A DNA stretch of 64,000 nt, from contig NZ_JACOPP010000006.1 of NCBI RefSeq assembly GCF_014287895.1, forward strand, positions 1 to 64,000. The letters run 5' to 3'. Both the position numbers and the translations under genes were made by a program. Below, in pieces: positions 54,745 to 63,112 of this stretch. The DNA is from Lawsonibacter hominis. GTDB lineage: Bacteria > Bacillota > Clostridia > Oscillospirales > Oscillospiraceae. The stretch's first letter is position 1; every line of letters begins with the position of its first letter. The notes beneath the pieces are model-generated. The model was not told the DNA's origin, did not search any database, and was given only the letters and a program-made list of their open reading frames with translations.

Positions 54745-54919
54745 TGAAACGGCATCTTTTCTGCCGGTGCGTGCCGATGCCCAGCAGCCGGCGGAGCTCA
54801 TCCGTGTCCTGGGGCGTACAGCCGCGGACCGGGGCCCCGGCCAGTATCCGAAGGAGGGCCAGGGGATTGGCGGCGAACAAAACGGCGCAGGCGGACAGGC
54901 GGCGCAGCAATGGTTTCAT
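54737..54919 (-). CDS. Possible 60-residue protein
   Basis: A leftward frame encodes a basic N-terminus, a hydrophobic stretch (LSACAVLFAANPLALLRILAG) and a very basic tail. GGAGGG lies eight bases before the ATG, which is the main support. No family is recognised. It could be a small secreted or membrane peptide, or a chance frame. Confidence 0.4.
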   Translation of the reverse strand: MKPLLRRLSACAVLFAANPLALLRILAGAPVRGCTPQDTDELRRLLGIGTHRQKRCRFKK

Positions 54920-54986
54920 AGCAGCATCCCTCCGCCTCCAGTATAGGGGCGCAGGGATGCGGATCCGGTCGAAAAAGGGCGGAGGA

Positions 54987-56051
54987 TCAGTTGAAGTAAT
55001 CCTCCAGATCTGGCAATTCGGTCATGTGATCAATGGTGACGGTGCCGTCGTAGTAGGAAAGGCTCAGATAGAGCGTGCCGTCCGTGCCCCACCAGCCGTT
55101 CAGTTCCAGCATATCTGCCTCAGTAAACCCCAATTCATAGAAATCCTGAAAGGCGAAGCCGTCCTTCTTGAGCGCCTCTATGTAGGAGCGCATTTCTTCC
55201 CGGGTTGTTCCAGTGACCTGCGTACGGTAAGTCTCCACGGAGACGGCCGCGCCGCCTGGATAGGCGCGCAGGCCGCCGGGCCATCCGCCGGCCTTGGCCG
55301 AGGCGTCCTGATTCATCTGGTCCACCGCCTCCGGAAGACCGGCCAGGTCTCCCGTGCCGCTGCTGGAACCGTCTTCCGCTTCCGTTCCGGCGTGTCCGGA
55401 GAACACGCCCACGAGGCCGGAGAGGAGGCCCGGAGTACCAGTACCACCCTGGTCTTCTGCAGCGCCTCCGCCCGCGGGCGATCCGCTCAGAAGCGCGCCT
55501 AATCCAAGGGACTGGGCTGCGCCCGCCGTGCCGCCGATGCCTTCGGCGCTCATTCTGCCGATGACGCCCCGAAAGGCGAAGCCGAGTACCAGGCTGAGCG
55601 CCAGGCCGATGACCGCCAGAATCAGACTGGCCCGGGCCAGATTTCGCTTCTGAAGCTTGCGGCAGCCGCCGCAGGCCCACACGATCATCAGGATCAGCCC
55701 CACCAGGGGGATGCACATCAGCAGCAGGATGCCGATGAATCCGCCGGTGGAAATGAGCTCATATCGGCTTCCGGGGGCGGGGCCGCCGCCGCTCCAGCCT
55801 TCTACGCTGTAAGCGGGCGGGGCCGCGGTATGGGTCTGCTGCCGGGGCGGCGTGTACTGCGGCGGCGGTGGGGAGGACGGCTCCGCCGGCGGGGAAACAG
55901 AAGGCGCCTGGTTTGAAGGCCCGGATTGCCGAAGCGGCTCTGCGCGCTCCGGCGCGGAGGATGCGGTATCCAGTAAAACCGGGCGGCCGCAGCCGGTACA
56001 GAAGCGGACGCCGTCCTTCAGCGCGGCGCCGCATTGGGGACAGTTGGGCAT
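54987..56051 (-). CDS. Zinc-ribbon membrane protein with extracytoplasmic domain
   Basis: This 354-residue protein starts with a CxxC-CxxC zinc ribbon (MPNCPQCGAALKDGVRFCTG). A Pro/Ser-rich linker (about 30-85) follows, then two membrane segments (GFIGILLLMCIPLVGLILMI and ARASLILAVIGLALSLVLGF). The C-terminal 170 residues are presumably outside, Gly-rich and then globular (YRTQVTGTTREEMRSYIEAL...). I know no function. It is the last gene of a leftward cluster with a lipoprotein and an SLH protein. Confidence 0.8.
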   Translation of the reverse strand: MPNCPQCGAALKDGVRFCTGCGRPVLLDTASSAPERAEPLRQSGPSNQAPSVSPPAEPSSPPPPQYTPPRQQTHTAAPPAYSVEGWSGGGPAPGSRYELISTGGFIGILLLMCIPLVGLILMIVWACGGCRKLQKRNLARASLILAVIGLALSLVLGFAFRGVIGRMSAEGIGGTAGAAQSLGLGALLSGSPAGGGAAEDQGGTGTPGLLSGLVGVFSGHAGTEAEDGSSSGTGDLAGLPEAVDQMNQDASAKAGGWPGGLRAYPGGAAVSVETYRTQVTGTTREEMRSYIEALKKDGFAFQDFYELGFTEADMLELNGWWGTDGTLYLSLSYYDGTVTIDHMTELPDLEDYFN

Positions 56052-56081
56052 GGAACATCGCTCCTTTCCTGGACCGGAAGG

Positions 56082-56471
56082 TCAGTTCACTCGGGTATAG
56101 GCCGTGCCGTCGAAGATCAGGGTATCGCCCTGGAACGAATAGGCCACGCTGGTCGTTTCCTTGCCGCCCAGCCCGCCCAATAGCTTCTGTGTCAGTTCCA
56201 GCTCCGTATCGCTCTTGACCTTATATTCGATGGTGTACAGGACCTGCATGGCCGCAAAGGCCTCCTCGAGCTCTTCGTCATTGCCCTCGGCGCCGGCGGC
56301 GAAGAAGAAGGTGCCGTCCTGATCGAACCGGATCCCCCACCCGTAGGCGCTCCCTGCGTCGTCGGTGATCTCCCAGGTGCCGACCAGGGCTTTTTGATTG
56401 CCGCCTCCACAGCCGGCCGCGGACAGGGCCAGCAATACCGCCAGCGTCAGAGCGAACATACGCCGTTTCAT
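56082..56471 (-). CDS. Small lipoprotein of unknown function
   Basis: This 129-residue protein has a lipoprotein signal (ALTLAVLLALSAAGCG, lipobox SAAGC). The mature part is one small beta-rich domain (LVGTWEITDDAGSAYGWGIRF...FDGTAYTRVN), like the calycin-type 'lipoprotein of fixed design' domains that measure size or bind lipids. AAAGGAG lies seven bases before the ATG. It is 38 bases after the SLH gene and 30 before the zinc-ribbon gene. Confidence 0.85.
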   Translation of the reverse strand: MKRRMFALTLAVLLALSAAGCGGGNQKALVGTWEITDDAGSAYGWGIRFDQDGTFFFAAGAEGNDEELEEAFAAMQVLYTIEYKVKSDTELELTQKLLGGLGGKETTSVAYSFQGDTLIFDGTAYTRVN

Positions 56472-56509
56472 TCGTCGTTCTCCTTTCTGTTTGGGGACGT
56501 AAAACGAAA

Positions 56510-57919
56510 TTAACCCAGCTTCTCCACCATGCGCACCGCAATCAGCAGCGCCTGTTCCCGGGTGGCCTGGGCATAGCCTGCCGCCTGCTGGGCGGAGGTG
56601 ACGGAGCGTGGCATGAATTTGCCGCCGCTGCCTTGGATGATACCGTTTGCGGCCATAAAGTATACGGAGTCCTTCGCCCAGCCGGAGATGTCGGCGTCGT
56701 CGGCAAAGGGCACGGGTTTGGCGTAGGCCAGACTGAAGTCGCCGTCGGCCTGGAGCGTCCACCCGGCCAGGGAAACCTTTTTGAATACTCTCGTCAGCAT
56801 GGTTGCGGCCTGTTCACGGTTCAGCAGGGCGTTCGGCGCAAAGGTGGTGTCTGACGTGCCGTTGACCGCGCCGATGCGGTAGGCCTTCAAAACATCCGCG
56901 TCCTTTGTATCGCGGAAGGGGTTGTTGGCCGCGGGAATGGCCGCGCTGTTTGTCAATGCCTCATACGTCTTGACCGCCACGGCGGCAAACTCGGCGCGGG
57001 TAATGGGCGCCGTCAGATCCGTACCCTCCAGACACTCGGGGATCAGACCCAGTTCATCGGCCTGCCGGAGGTCGGCGGAGGCCCAAGAGGAGCCGCTGGC
57101 GGGCTTGGCGTTTTCATGGTCGGAATTGACCCAGTAGACGCCCACTACGCCGGTCTTCTTGTCCTTGGCGTAAAAAGCCACGCCGTCCTGGGCGTCGGAA
57201 TGAAAGGTGACGACCCCGTTGGCGTCTATGGTGGCGGCGTCGTTGTAGGAGCTGGACCAGACGTAGTCGTCGGGACGCCTGGATACGCCGTTGTCGGCGG
57301 TGAGCGTCAGCACGTCCCCGGTCCCGGCAGTCTCTTTTCCGTTCTTCTCAGAGACATAGACCGTGCTGTATTGGTCGGTGGTTGTTACCAGACTGGCCGC
57401 GTCGTAGTAGGCGTCCACGTCACTCCCGACATACCAGACGGCCCACAGCACCACCCGGGCGGTCACGGCCCCGGCGGGAACAGAGGCGATGATGGTCTGC
57501 TGGTTCCAGTCCGGGTTGCGCTGCTCCTGGATATGGCCCTTGAGCGGCTTGCCGGAGGGATCCAGGAACTGAAGCTCCACCCGGCCCATGTCGTGGGGCG
57601 GCTGGTCGTAGTTGCAGACCATGACGCTGAAAACGACCGAATCGCCGGTCTTGGAGCCGGAGAGAGAGACGTCCTGATAGATGCAGGTGTTCTCCTGACT
57701 GGCCTGGAGGGGCCAGGCGAAATAACTGCCGTCCTGGGGGTCGTAGCCGCTTTCGCTTTCTGCAGTGCCCCATTTGCCGTCGGGTGAGGTCCAGCCGGCG
57801 AGGCCGTCTTCAAAGCTGGGGTTGGCAAGCAGATTGGCGCTGGTGGAGGCGGCCGCCGCAGGCAGCGGAGACAGCAGCAGAAAAAGCGTAAACAAAAGGG
57901 CGCCGAGCCGTTTTTTCAT
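56510..57919 (-). CDS. SLH-domain surface protein with carbohydrate-binding-like domain
   Basis: This 469-residue secreted protein has a signal peptide (LGALLFTLFLLLSPLPAAAA). Residues 25-190 form a jelly-roll carbohydrate-binding-like domain (NLLANPSFEDGLAGW...YDAASLV). A short Ig-like stretch follows. From about 300 there are three SLH repeats (APITRAEFAAVAVKTYE, NREQAATMLTRVFKK, REQALLIAVRMVEKLG). It probably binds wall polymer or glycan at the cell surface. No catalytic domain is seen. AAAGGAAG precedes the ATG at 57919. Confidence 0.88.
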   Translation of the reverse strand: MKKRLGALLFTLFLLLSPLPAAAASTSANLLANPSFEDGLAGWTSPDGKWGTAESESGYDPQDGSYFAWPLQASQENTCIYQDVSLSGSKTGDSVVFSVMVCNYDQPPHDMGRVELQFLDPSGKPLKGHIQEQRNPDWNQQTIIASVPAGAVTARVVLWAVWYVGSDVDAYYDAASLVTTTDQYSTVYVSEKNGKETAGTGDVLTLTADNGVSRRPDDYVWSSSYNDAATIDANGVVTFHSDAQDGVAFYAKDKKTGVVGVYWVNSDHENAKPASGSSWASADLRQADELGLIPECLEGTDLTAPITRAEFAAVAVKTYEALTNSAAIPAANNPFRDTKDADVLKAYRIGAVNGTSDTTFAPNALLNREQAATMLTRVFKKVSLAGWTLQADGDFSLAYAKPVPFADDADISGWAKDSVYFMAANGIIQGSGGKFMPRSVTSAQQAAGYAQATREQALLIAVRMVEKLG

Positions 57920-57944
57920 ACAGGGACTTCCTTTCTGAAGCGAG

Positions 57945-58388
57945 TTAACGGAGCAATACGATGCCCCCCAATACGGGCAGGGGCTTTTGGAAGCCCTGGA
58001 GCGCATGGACGATCCCGGTGATGGCCAGCACCAGAAAAAAAAGGCCGAGGATGCCGTAGAGGTAACCGACCGCACGCCATAGCAGGCCGTAGGGAAGGAC
58101 CCGCCAGAGAATATTAGAAAGGATGCTCACGAGGACCTCCGCCAGGAACAGCGTCAGGCCCTGCCCTGTGTGAAAGCGGACAAAGGGGTCGTCTTTTGCG
58201 GTGAACAGCGGGATGAGACACAGGATGCTCAGGTAGGACAGTACCCCCATCAGGGTGTTTTGGCCGGCGGCCGGAGCGGAGGCGGGCGCGGGGGGCGCGA
58301 CGGGGCTGGAGTTGGCAGGCGCACCGCATTTGGGACAGAATCTTGCATGTTCTTCCATCTGCGTGCCGCAGATACCGCAGAATGCCAT
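57945..58388 (-). CDS. Zinc-ribbon DUF4870-like membrane protein
   Basis: This 147-residue protein has an N-terminal zinc ribbon (MAFCGICGTQMEEHARFCPK) and three to four hydrophobic segments resembling DUF4870 proteins (DDPFVRFHTGQGLTLFLAEVL). GGAGGAG lies eight bases before the ATG. It is the first gene of the leftward envelope cluster. Its role is unknown; many Firmicute surface-protein operons start with such a gene. Confidence 0.85.
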   Translation of the reverse strand: MAFCGICGTQMEEHARFCPKCGAPANSSPVAPPAPASAPAAGQNTLMGVLSYLSILCLIPLFTAKDDPFVRFHTGQGLTLFLAEVLVSILSNILWRVLPYGLLWRAVGYLYGILGLFFLVLAITGIVHALQGFQKPLPVLGGIVLLR

Positions 58389-58669
58389 ATGGGACTCCTC
58401 CTTATTACATGTGTTTGTAGTGACGCGGGGGTGCCGGGGAAGGATAAGAGCCGGAAGGGGAGGGGGGCCTCTGCTTCCGGCTCTTATCTTAGCGGGCGTC
58501 GGTTCGTTTGTAATCATCCCAGGGATGATGCGGGCCGGGAAACAGGGGTGATTTTTGGGGTGATTTTGCCCGGCGGGGATCCCCGGCGAGGAGTGAAAGG
58601 CGGGCGCCTCACGACGGAGGCGGGAAGCGTCCCGGGAGGGCGCCTGTGCGGCGTGCCGGGACATAGAAC
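58389..58669. other. Leader region of the envelope cluster
   Basis: A 15-bp stem GATAAGAGCCGGAAG (58443-58457) pairs with CTTCCGGCTCTTATC (58474-58488). It lies about 55 bases upstream of the first gene and may be an attenuator or the terminator of the gene to the right. No other feature is seen. Confidence 0.45.
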
Positions 58670-58695
58670 AGCGCCCGCCGGTCCCGGCGGGCGCT
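58670..58695 (-). terminator. Terminator of the DUF6514-like gene
   Basis: A 12-bp stem AGCGCCCGCCGG / CCGGCGGGCGCT with a tiny loop lies just after the stop at 58701. No strong T tract follows. Confidence 0.55.
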
Positions 58696-58700
58696 GGCAG

Positions 58701-58961
58701 TCAAGCCGCAGAAAACATGGTATGCCAGAACTGCCGGTCCAGCGAAAGCAGGTAGGAGACGGCGCGTATAAGCTCGGCAGGGGGCATATGGATATAATTG
58801 AAAAAACGCACCATCTCAGCTACGATGGCCCTATTGGATGAGATGCCCTTTAAAATCCGTTTGTTGCATTCCGGAGTACCCCAGGATATTCCGTAAAAGA
58901 GATGGCATTGACCGGACTCGGAGGGAAGAATGTGGGGGAAGATTCTATATCTCGCTCTCAT
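58701..58961 (-). CDS. DUF6514-like small protein
   Basis: This 86-residue protein has the pattern of DUF6514-type proteins: RYRIF at the start, LFYGISW in the middle, then ISSNRAIVAEMVRFFNYIHM and a helix ending AVSYLLSL. I recognise this from memory, and the family has no known role. AAAGAGGTAG lies about ten bases before the ATG. A possible promoter (TTGATC, 16 bases, TAAGAA on the minus strand) lies upstream and a hairpin follows the stop, so it is an independent gene. Confidence 0.55.
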   Translation of the reverse strand: MRARYRIFPHILPSESGQCHLFYGISWGTPECNKRILKGISSNRAIVAEMVRFFNYIHMPPAELIRAVSYLLSLDRQFWHTMFSAA

Positions 58962-59407
58962 TGTACTTGCTACCTCTTTCCATTCTTATTGGCGGGGCTT
59001 GTGCGATCAAAACCCGATCCACTCGTTGGACGCCCGTTCGCCTTCGTCCGCTTGCCTCAATGCGGATTTTGCTCGCTGGCAGGCTGTGCAGCGCTTTTCA
59101 AAAGCCGAACGGCAGCCGGTAAGGCAGACAGACGGCAAAGGCGGGCAGCCGGCAGCGCGGGAGGACAACAAAGCCGGCGGGTATTTGGCCCCGGGAAGCC
59201 GTGCTGCCCTTTGTCCGATCCAGGTACACAGGTATTATATAGAAAGTGCTTCGGCAAAGAAATGCAATTTGCTTACAAAATGAGAGGACGGCAACTGTAT
59301 AAGGTTTACAAACATTGTAAAAAGTTTGTAAAAAATTCCTTTGAGAAGCGGGTTGGCGTTTTGCTTGCAGGCCGAACTGAAACACTAAAAAAATTTTCTA
59401 TTTTCTC
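58962..59407. other. Long non-coding gap before tRNA-Gln
   Basis: About 450 bases contain no frame I can support. The left part (58990-59100) is the leader of the DUF6514-like gene. From 59280 to 59407 the sequence turns AT-rich toward the tRNA promoter. No known RNA family is recognised. Confidence 0.5.
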
Positions 59408-59435
59408 TTGACAAATGGACAGGTTTTGTTATAAT
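59408..59435 (+). promoter_or_regulatory. Promoter of tRNA-Gln
   Basis: TTGACA, 16 bases, TATAAT: both boxes match consensus exactly. It lies about 30 bases before the tRNA. Confidence 0.9.
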
Positions 59436-59466
59436 AAATCCTGCGCCTGCGATGGCGGGCACAGAT

Positions 59467-59540
59467 AGCGGGATTGTGTAAGGGTAGCACAGCAGACTCT
59501 GACTCTGTATGTGAGGGTTCGAATCCTTCTCCCGCTGCCA
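59467..59540 (+). tRNA. trnQ: tRNA-Gln (anticodon CUG)
   Basis: The 74-base sequence folds as a tRNA. The acceptor stem AGCGGGA pairs perfectly with TCCCGCT. The anticodon stem is GCAGA/TCTGT with loop CTCTGAC, giving anticodon CTG for codon CAG. The T arm has GGTTCGAATCC. The CCA end is encoded. Confidence 0.95.
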
Positions 59541-59543
59541 AGC

Positions 59544-59579
59544 AAAAAGCCCTGGAACTGCACGGTTCCAGGGCTTTTT
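59544..59579 (+). terminator. Terminator of tRNA-Gln
   Basis: A 15-bp stem AAAAAGCCCTGGAAC with a 6-base loop ends in TTTTT, four bases after the tRNA. Confidence 0.9.
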
Positions 59580-59671
59580 GCCGTCCTTTAGAAAATTGTG
59601 CTTTCGGTGGGGCCGGGATAGGAATGTGCTCATGACCAGGCCCTGGGAAGGGCGGCTTCGCCTGCCGGCGC

Positions 59672-60274
59672 TTAACCGATGAACATCTGCGTCCAGTAGT
59701 GGCCTGAGGAAACATACCCCACGCCGATCTGGGTGAAGGCGGCATTCAAAATGTTGGCGCGGTGTCCGCTGGAGTTCATCCAGGCGTCTACCACCGCCTG
59801 CGGCGTACGCTGGCCATACGCGATGTTTTCCCCCGCCGTGCGGTAGGACAGGCCAAACGCGCGGATCATCTGAAAGGGTGTGCCGTAAGTAGGACTCGTA
59901 TGCGAAAAATAGCGGTTGTCCACCATGTCCTGCGACTTATACCGGGCAATGCGGGAGAGCTCCCAGTTGGCGGTAAGGGCAGATAAGCCGTTCTGCCGGC
60001 GGATTTCGTTGACCAGACGGATCACTTCCGACTCATAGGCGGCGACAGAGCTGTCAAGCGTTGGGATGGTCAGGCTCTGACCGGGATAAATGAGGTCCGG
60101 GTTCGAGACCTGCGGATTTGCATCGATGATCTCACGGGTACCGACCTGATATTGAACGGCCAGCTTCCACATGGTATCGCCGCGCACCACGGTATGGGAC
60201 AGGGCGGACGCGCTGGTAGCCAGGGCGGAAACCGCAAGTGCGGCGGCGGCGGCGCGGAAGATTTGTTTTTTCAT
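59672..60274 (-). CDS. Secreted LysM-CAP domain protein
   Basis: This 200-residue protein has a signal peptide (AAAAALAVSALATSASA). A LysM domain follows (HTVVRGDTMWKLAVQYQVG...LIYPGQSLTI), which binds peptidoglycan. The C-terminal ~120 residues are a CAP/SCP domain (RLVNEIRRQNGLSALTANWELS, YFSHTSPTYGTPF, AGENIAYG, SSGHRANIL). Such proteins (YkwD/SafA-like) occur at the surface and in spore coats of Firmicutes; the CAP role is unsettled. AGGAGGTG precedes the ATG. Confidence 0.9.
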   Translation of the reverse strand: MKKQIFRAAAAALAVSALATSASALSHTVVRGDTMWKLAVQYQVGTREIIDANPQVSNPDLIYPGQSLTIPTLDSSVAAYESEVIRLVNEIRRQNGLSALTANWELSRIARYKSQDMVDNRYFSHTSPTYGTPFQMIRAFGLSYRTAGENIAYGQRTPQAVVDAWMNSSGHRANILNAAFTQIGVGYVSSGHYWTQMFIG

Positions 60275-60466
60275 ATAGAGACACCTCCTGCTAAAAGGGT
60301 AACAGTGGGAGGCGTGGAAATCAATGCAAAAATGTTGGAAAACGAATCCCGGGCGGGCGTTTTGCAGACTTGCAGCGGCGGATATACGGATGACAGGATA
60401 CGGCCGCTGACGGTCTGCCGAAAAAGACCTTTGGGCAGTTTCCGCAAGCTGAGCGGCGGGGCGGGA

Positions 60467-60492
60467 GGGGGGGGCCCCCCCCCCCCCCCCCC
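60467..60492. repeat. Homopolymer G8-C18 tract in an inverted repeat
   Basis: Eight G are followed by eighteen C, flanked by GCGGGAG and CTCCCGC. The tract lies downstream of the Asn/Gln-rich gene and could be its terminator stem. Long homopolymers are prone to slippage and to sequencing error, so the exact length is uncertain. Confidence 0.7.
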
Positions 60493-60517
60493 GCTCCCGC
60501 CGCGCCGCTGCGCCGGC

Positions 60518-60706
60518 TTAGAACTGGTTCTGGTTGTTGCTCTTGTTCTGCGCGTTCTGGTTATTCTTGTTCTGCGCGTTCTGGTTATTCTTGTTCTGCG
60601 CGTTCTGGTTGTTCTTGTTCTGACTGTTCTTGCTTCGATTGTCCTGAGCATTCTGGTTGCTGTTGCGGGTATTGTTCTGATTGTTCTGATTGTTCTGATT
60701 CTGCAC
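60518..60706 (-). CDS. Asn/Gln-rich repeat protein
   Basis: This protein of about 62 residues is made almost only of Asn, Gln, Lys, Ser and Ala. It contains three copies of the octapeptide NKNNQNAQ and ends SNNQNQF. A GTG at 60706 has GAGG eight bases upstream; a GTG at 60715 is the alternative. The composition recalls gamma-type small acid-soluble spore proteins, but the repeat is different and I see no homology. It is low-complexity and probably disordered. Confidence 0.55.
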   Translation of the reverse strand: MQNQNNQNNQNNTRNSNQNAQDNRSKNSQNKNNQNAQNKNNQNAQNKNNQNAQNKSNNQNQF

Positions 60707-60802
60707 GGTGCTCACCTCGCTTTCGCTGAAAGAAGTTTACCCAGGGACAGGAAATCATATGCAAGAAAATGGGTAAAAGGGATACCAAATCGGTGGGATT
60801 CG

Positions 60803-60811
60803 TGTTATAAT
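60803..60811 (+). promoter_or_regulatory. Extended -10 promoter of nrdR
   Basis: TGTTATAAT, an extended -10 (TG-N-TATAAT), lies 36 bases before the nrdR ATG. The -35 (TACCAA at 60783) is poor. Confidence 0.6.
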
Positions 60812-60846
60812 CAATTCATTAAATGGTATCAGGAGGTACGCCGACC

Positions 60847-61302
60847 ATGAAATGCCCTTATTGTGCCCATTTGGAGAGCAAGGTCGTGGATTCCCGCCCC
60901 TCGGATGAGGGCGCCAGCATCCGCCGCCGCCGGGAGTGCCTGGCGTGCCACAAGCGCTTTACCACCTATGAAACCATGGAGAGCCTGCCGCTGGTGGTCA
61001 TTAAGAAGGACGGCAGCCGCCAGACGTTTGATAAGTCCAAGCTGCTCAACGGAATGATCCGGGCCTGTGAGAAGCGGCCCGTGGCCTTTGCCACGCTGGA
61101 GGCCATCGCCAACGAGATCGAGCAGACCCTCCAGAACGAGATGAGCCGCGAAATCCCCTCCGATCGGATCGGCGCGCTGGTCATGGACAAGCTGAAAGGG
61201 GTGGACGAGGTCGCCTATGTACGATTTGCCTCGGTCTACCGGCAATTCAAGGATATCAGCACCTTCATGGCTGAACTGTCCAAGCTGCTGGAAGAAAAGT
61301 GA
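60847..61302 (+). CDS. nrdR: Transcriptional repressor NrdR
   Basis: This 151-residue repressor shuts off ribonucleotide reductase genes when dATP is high. The zinc ribbon is MKCPYCAHLESKVVDSRPSD with a second CLACHKRF half. The ATP-cone domain follows (PLVVIKKDGSRQTFDKSKLL). The C-terminus (VDEVAYVRFASVYRQFKDI) is typical. AGGAGGT lies nine bases before the ATG. It is monocistronic. Confidence 0.97.
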   Translation: MKCPYCAHLESKVVDSRPSDEGASIRRRRECLACHKRFTTYETMESLPLVVIKKDGSRQTFDKSKLLNGMIRACEKRPVAFATLEAIANEIEQTLQNEMSREIPSDRIGALVMDKLKGVDEVAYVRFASVYRQFKDISTFMAELSKLLEEK

Positions 61303-61314
61303 ACAACAAACAGC

Positions 61315-61349
61315 AAGAGGCTGCCGCAACCAGGTTGCGGCAGCCTCTT
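61315..61349. terminator. Bidirectional terminator
   Basis: A 17-bp stem AAGAGGCTGCCGCAACC with a minimal loop lies between the convergent nrdR and hydrogenase genes. Confidence 0.85.
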
Positions 61350-61375
61350 ATCCTGTTGTCCCGCCGGAGCGGCCG

Positions 61376-63112
61376 TCACTTCGCGTTGGGGGTTTTCCAG
61401 GCCGCGTGGTCGGTATGCAGCAGGTGGTGGGACTTCTCGCCCAAAGGCGCTTTCAAATAAGTGCGGTAGAGCGCTTGGATATCCGGGTTCTCATGGGAAT
61501 AGCGGATCTTCGATTTGGCGTCCATCTTCCACAGCAGCGCGCCGCGGGAGGCGGCAAGCTCCTCGTTGCAGTGGATGGGCTGTCCGCCGCCGCCGGCGCA
61601 GCCGCCGGGACAGGCCATGACCTCTACGAAGTCGTAATCCACACTGCCCGCGTCCACTGCGTCCATCAGGGCGCGGACATTTGCCAGACCGCTGACTACG
61701 GCAACCCGGACCTCTCCCGCGCCCGGGATGGTAAAGGTGGCTTCACGCCAGGGCTTTCCGCCCCGGACGGCGGAGAAAGCGTCGGCGTCTGGATTGGTTC
61801 CGGTGACCAGGAAGTAAGCGCTGCGCAGGGCGGCGTCCATTACGCCGCCAGTGGCGCCGAAAATCACCGCCGCGCCGGTGCCGCTGCCCAGAGGGCTATC
61901 GAACTTCTCCTCGCCCAGGTCGGCGGGCACGATGCAGTCGCTGCGGAACAGACGGTCCATCTCACGGGTGGTGAGCACCACGTCCACATCCGGGTCGCCG
62001 CAGGCGTCGTTCATGGTGGGCAGCTCGCTCTCCGCCTTCTTGGCGGAGCAGGGCATGATGGAGACCACGAACACCTTGTGGGGGTCCAGCCCCTTCTGAG
62101 CGGCAAAATAGCTCTTGGCGACCGCGCCGAACATCTGCTGGGGAGACTTGGCGGTGGAGAGGCAGTCGGTGTACTCCGGGTACTGGGATTTCAGAAAACG
62201 CACCCAGCCGGGGCAGCAGGAGGTGAACATGGGCCAACGGTACTTTCCGCGATGGGTAAAACGCTCCAGAAACTCGCTGCCCTCCTCCATGATGGTCAGA
62301 TCGGCGGCAAAGTTGGTATCAAATACATAATCGAAGCCGACCCGTTTCAAAGCCGCCACCATACGGCCAACGGAACCGGTCTTGGGGTCCAGACCGAAGC
62401 TCTCGGCCCAGGCCACCCGCACGGCGGGAGCCACTTGGACTACGGTGGTCACGTCGGGGTCAGCCAGGGCCCGGAGGACCTTGTTGGTATCGTCCCGCAC
62501 GGTGAGGGCCCCGGTGGGGCAGTGGGTCACACACTGGCCGCAGAAGGTGCAGTCGGTATATTTCAGACTGCGGTTGTAGGAGACGTCCACCGTGGTCCGT
62601 CCGCCGGTGCCCGCCACATCCCAGATCTTCATGCCCTGGATCTTGTCGCATACCTGCACGCAGCGCATGCATTTGATACACTTGCTGGCCTCACGGACCA
62701 CCGGCACGTCCAGGTCCACCCGGGAGCGTTCCGGCTGCACCTGATAGGGCTGGTAATGGATGTTCAGATCGTGGGAGAGCTTCTGCAGCTCACAGTTGCC
62801 GCTGCGCACGCAGACGGTACAGTTGGAATCGTGCTGGGAGAGGATCAGGCGAAGGTTGGTCTTGCGGGCCTGCCGCACCCGGGGGCTGTTGGTGCGGATG
62901 ACCATGCCGTCCACCACCTGGGTGTTGCAGGCGGGCACCAGGCGCTCGGTGTCCTCGACCTCCACCATGCACATGCGGCAGGCGGCGATCTCGTTGAGTT
63001 CCTTCAGATAGCACAGGTGGGGGATCGGGATGCCGGCGTCCTCGGCGGCCTGCAGGATGGTGTTTCCTTCCGGCACGCGCAGTTTGCGGTCGTCAATTTT
63101 GATGGTTACCAT
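61376..63112 (-). CDS. hydA: [FeFe]-hydrogenase, NADH-type (group A)
   Basis: This 578-residue enzyme evolves or uptakes H2. The N-terminal 2Fe-2S domain (CYLKELNEIAACRMCMVEV) is followed by the His-Cys3 cluster (HDSNCTVCVRSGNC), two 4Fe-4S clusters (CIKCMRCVQVC and CTFCGQCVTHCPTG) and the H-cluster motifs TSCCPGW, MPCSAKKAE and EVMACPGGCAGGGGQP. All H-cluster cysteines are present. It overlaps the upstream flavoprotein gene by seven bases, so it gets its electrons from NAD(P)H through that subunit. It fits a fermentative anaerobe. Confidence 0.96.
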   Translation of the reverse strand: MVTIKIDDRKLRVPEGNTILQAAEDAGIPIPHLCYLKELNEIAACRMCMVEVEDTERLVPACNTQVVDGMVIRTNSPRVRQARKTNLRLILSQHDSNCTVCVRSGNCELQKLSHDLNIHYQPYQVQPERSRVDLDVPVVREASKCIKCMRCVQVCDKIQGMKIWDVAGTGGRTTVDVSYNRSLKYTDCTFCGQCVTHCPTGALTVRDDTNKVLRALADPDVTTVVQVAPAVRVAWAESFGLDPKTGSVGRMVAALKRVGFDYVFDTNFAADLTIMEEGSEFLERFTHRGKYRWPMFTSCCPGWVRFLKSQYPEYTDCLSTAKSPQQMFGAVAKSYFAAQKGLDPHKVFVVSIMPCSAKKAESELPTMNDACGDPDVDVVLTTREMDRLFRSDCIVPADLGEEKFDSPLGSGTGAAVIFGATGGVMDAALRSAYFLVTGTNPDADAFSAVRGGKPWREATFTIPGAGEVRVAVVSGLANVRALMDAVDAGSVDYDFVEVMACPGGCAGGGGQPIHCNEELAASRGALLWKMDAKSKIRYSHENPDIQALYRTYLKAPLGEKSHHLLHTDHAAWKTPNAK

